Of a stretch of 64,000 nt of DNA, positions 63,639 through 64,000 are shown in pieces. Each line of letters begins with the position of its first letter. The stretch's first letter is position 1. The DNA comes from a bacterium (GTDB taxonomy: Bacteria > Electryoneota > RPQS01): positions 1-64,000 of the forward strand of contig DASXUQ010000001.1 of assembly GCA_036504735.1 (NCBI GenBank). The letters are read 5' to 3'. Made by a program: the position numbers and the translations under genes. The notes under the pieces are model-generated. The model was not told where the DNA came from, ran no database searches, and worked only from the letters and a program-made list of their open reading frames with translations.

Positions 63639-64000
63639 GCCCTGTCCGCACGGCGCCAGGCTACTGGATTTTGTGCGCGCTTCTGCTGCCGCTGGTAATC
63701 TTCGCGGCCTTCAATATGCCGTGGGGTCAGACCGCCGACATGTGGGAGACCGCTGCCGCCATCCGCGCCGCCGCGCAAAATGTTCTGCACCCTTCCAATC
63801 CGCTGCTCCCCCTCCCCGGCAGCACGTCTCCCCGCTTTACGCCTTTCGTCATCTTTTGGGGCGCGTTCGCGCGCCTGTCCGGTCTGGGTCTGTTCACCGT
63901 CGTCGGCCTGGCGGGCGTCGCCAATTTCCTGCTGTTCGTCACCGGCCTCGCCCGCTGGATCACCGGACAGTTCAAGGAGCCGAAGCTGGCGATCTTCGTG
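63635..64000 (+). CDS. Membrane protein, partial at window end
   Basis: GTG at 63635 overlapping the previous stop; 122 codons remain open to the edge. Hydrophobic segments (WILCALLLPLVIFAAFN, FTPFVIFWGAF, FTVVGLAGVANFLLFVTGL) and the position after a polyprenyl-sugar synthase suggest a polytopic membrane protein of a glycosylation pathway, but the visible part is too short to name it. Confidence 0.7.
   Translation, partial: MSPVRTAPGYWILCALLLPLVIFAAFNMPWGQTADMWETAAAIRAAAQNVLHPSNPLLPLPGSTSPRFTPFVIFWGAFARLSGLGLFTVVGLAGVANFLLFVTGLARWITGQFKEPKLAIFV

Overview
This window looks like chromosome from an uncultured Gram-negative bacterium of the FCB superphylum. The evidence is three intact export substrates with the C-terminal sorting domain of type IX secretion (motif NYPNPFNP, or a degenerate form of it), a fourth secreted protein with a P-domain, outer-membrane and lipoprotein genes, a full menaquinone pathway, and GC content judged by eye at about 60%. 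Clear Shine-Dalgarno sequences (GGAGG, AAGGAGG) argue against Bacteroidota proper. A lineage such as Zixibacteria, KSB1 or Eisenbacteria fits, but the sequence alone does not decide. No rRNA, tRNA, CRISPR array, prophage or complete insertion sequence was seen.

Layout. 1-7.0 kb: secreted T9SS-type proteins (a large P-domain protein running off the left edge, a minimal cargo, two six-bladed-propeller paralogs) and the decayed end of another. 7.1-11.6 kb: a PilX-like pseudopilin, then an outer-membrane porin paired with a periplasmic beta-carbonic anhydrase. 12-13.8 kb: typA. 14.3-27.8 kb: the menaquinone operon menF-D-H-B-(GT39)-(pentapeptide gene)-A-C-E, followed by a second menE-like gene whose ATP-binding motifs are lost, and a convergent hotdog thioesterase that could supply the DHNA-CoA hydrolase step. 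27.9-30 kb: two glycosyltransferases. 30.4-37 kb: a chemotaxis-like operon (cheA with two HPt domains, cheR, cheD, an HDOD gene, cheY, a cheX-like gene, cheB) with no CheW or MCP gene. 37-42 kb: a His/Met-repeat lipoprotein, a DarT-like ADP-ribosyltransferase coupled to an MFS exporter, and a 553-residue orphan. 42-46 kb: a Lys/Ala-rich histone-H1-like gene behind a roughly 760-base noncoding span that holds a promoter-like and a terminator-like element, then polA. 46-50.7 kb: orphan membrane and secreted proteins. 50.7-55.1 kb: an operon of four paralogous lipoproteins ending in a BadF/NAGK-type kinase. 55-59.4 kb: two exported GyrI-like proteins, mutY, a membrane protein and an MddA/NnrU-like methyltransferase. 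59.6-64 kb: small proteins, the crcB-DUF190 fluoride pair, and a glycosyltransferase cluster running off the right edge.

Genes are packed in translationally coupled operons: ATGA overlaps and, repeatedly, GTGA overlaps. The gaps hold several families of short interspersed repeats: inverted repeats bounded by CCCCTAC, stretches of TTTCAG-type units, and a purine-rich GGATGAAGG element. These repeats, the four-lipoprotein operon, the degenerate MenE paralog, the unaccompanied DarT-like gene and the noncoding transcription unit upstream of the histone-like gene are the items most worth following up.
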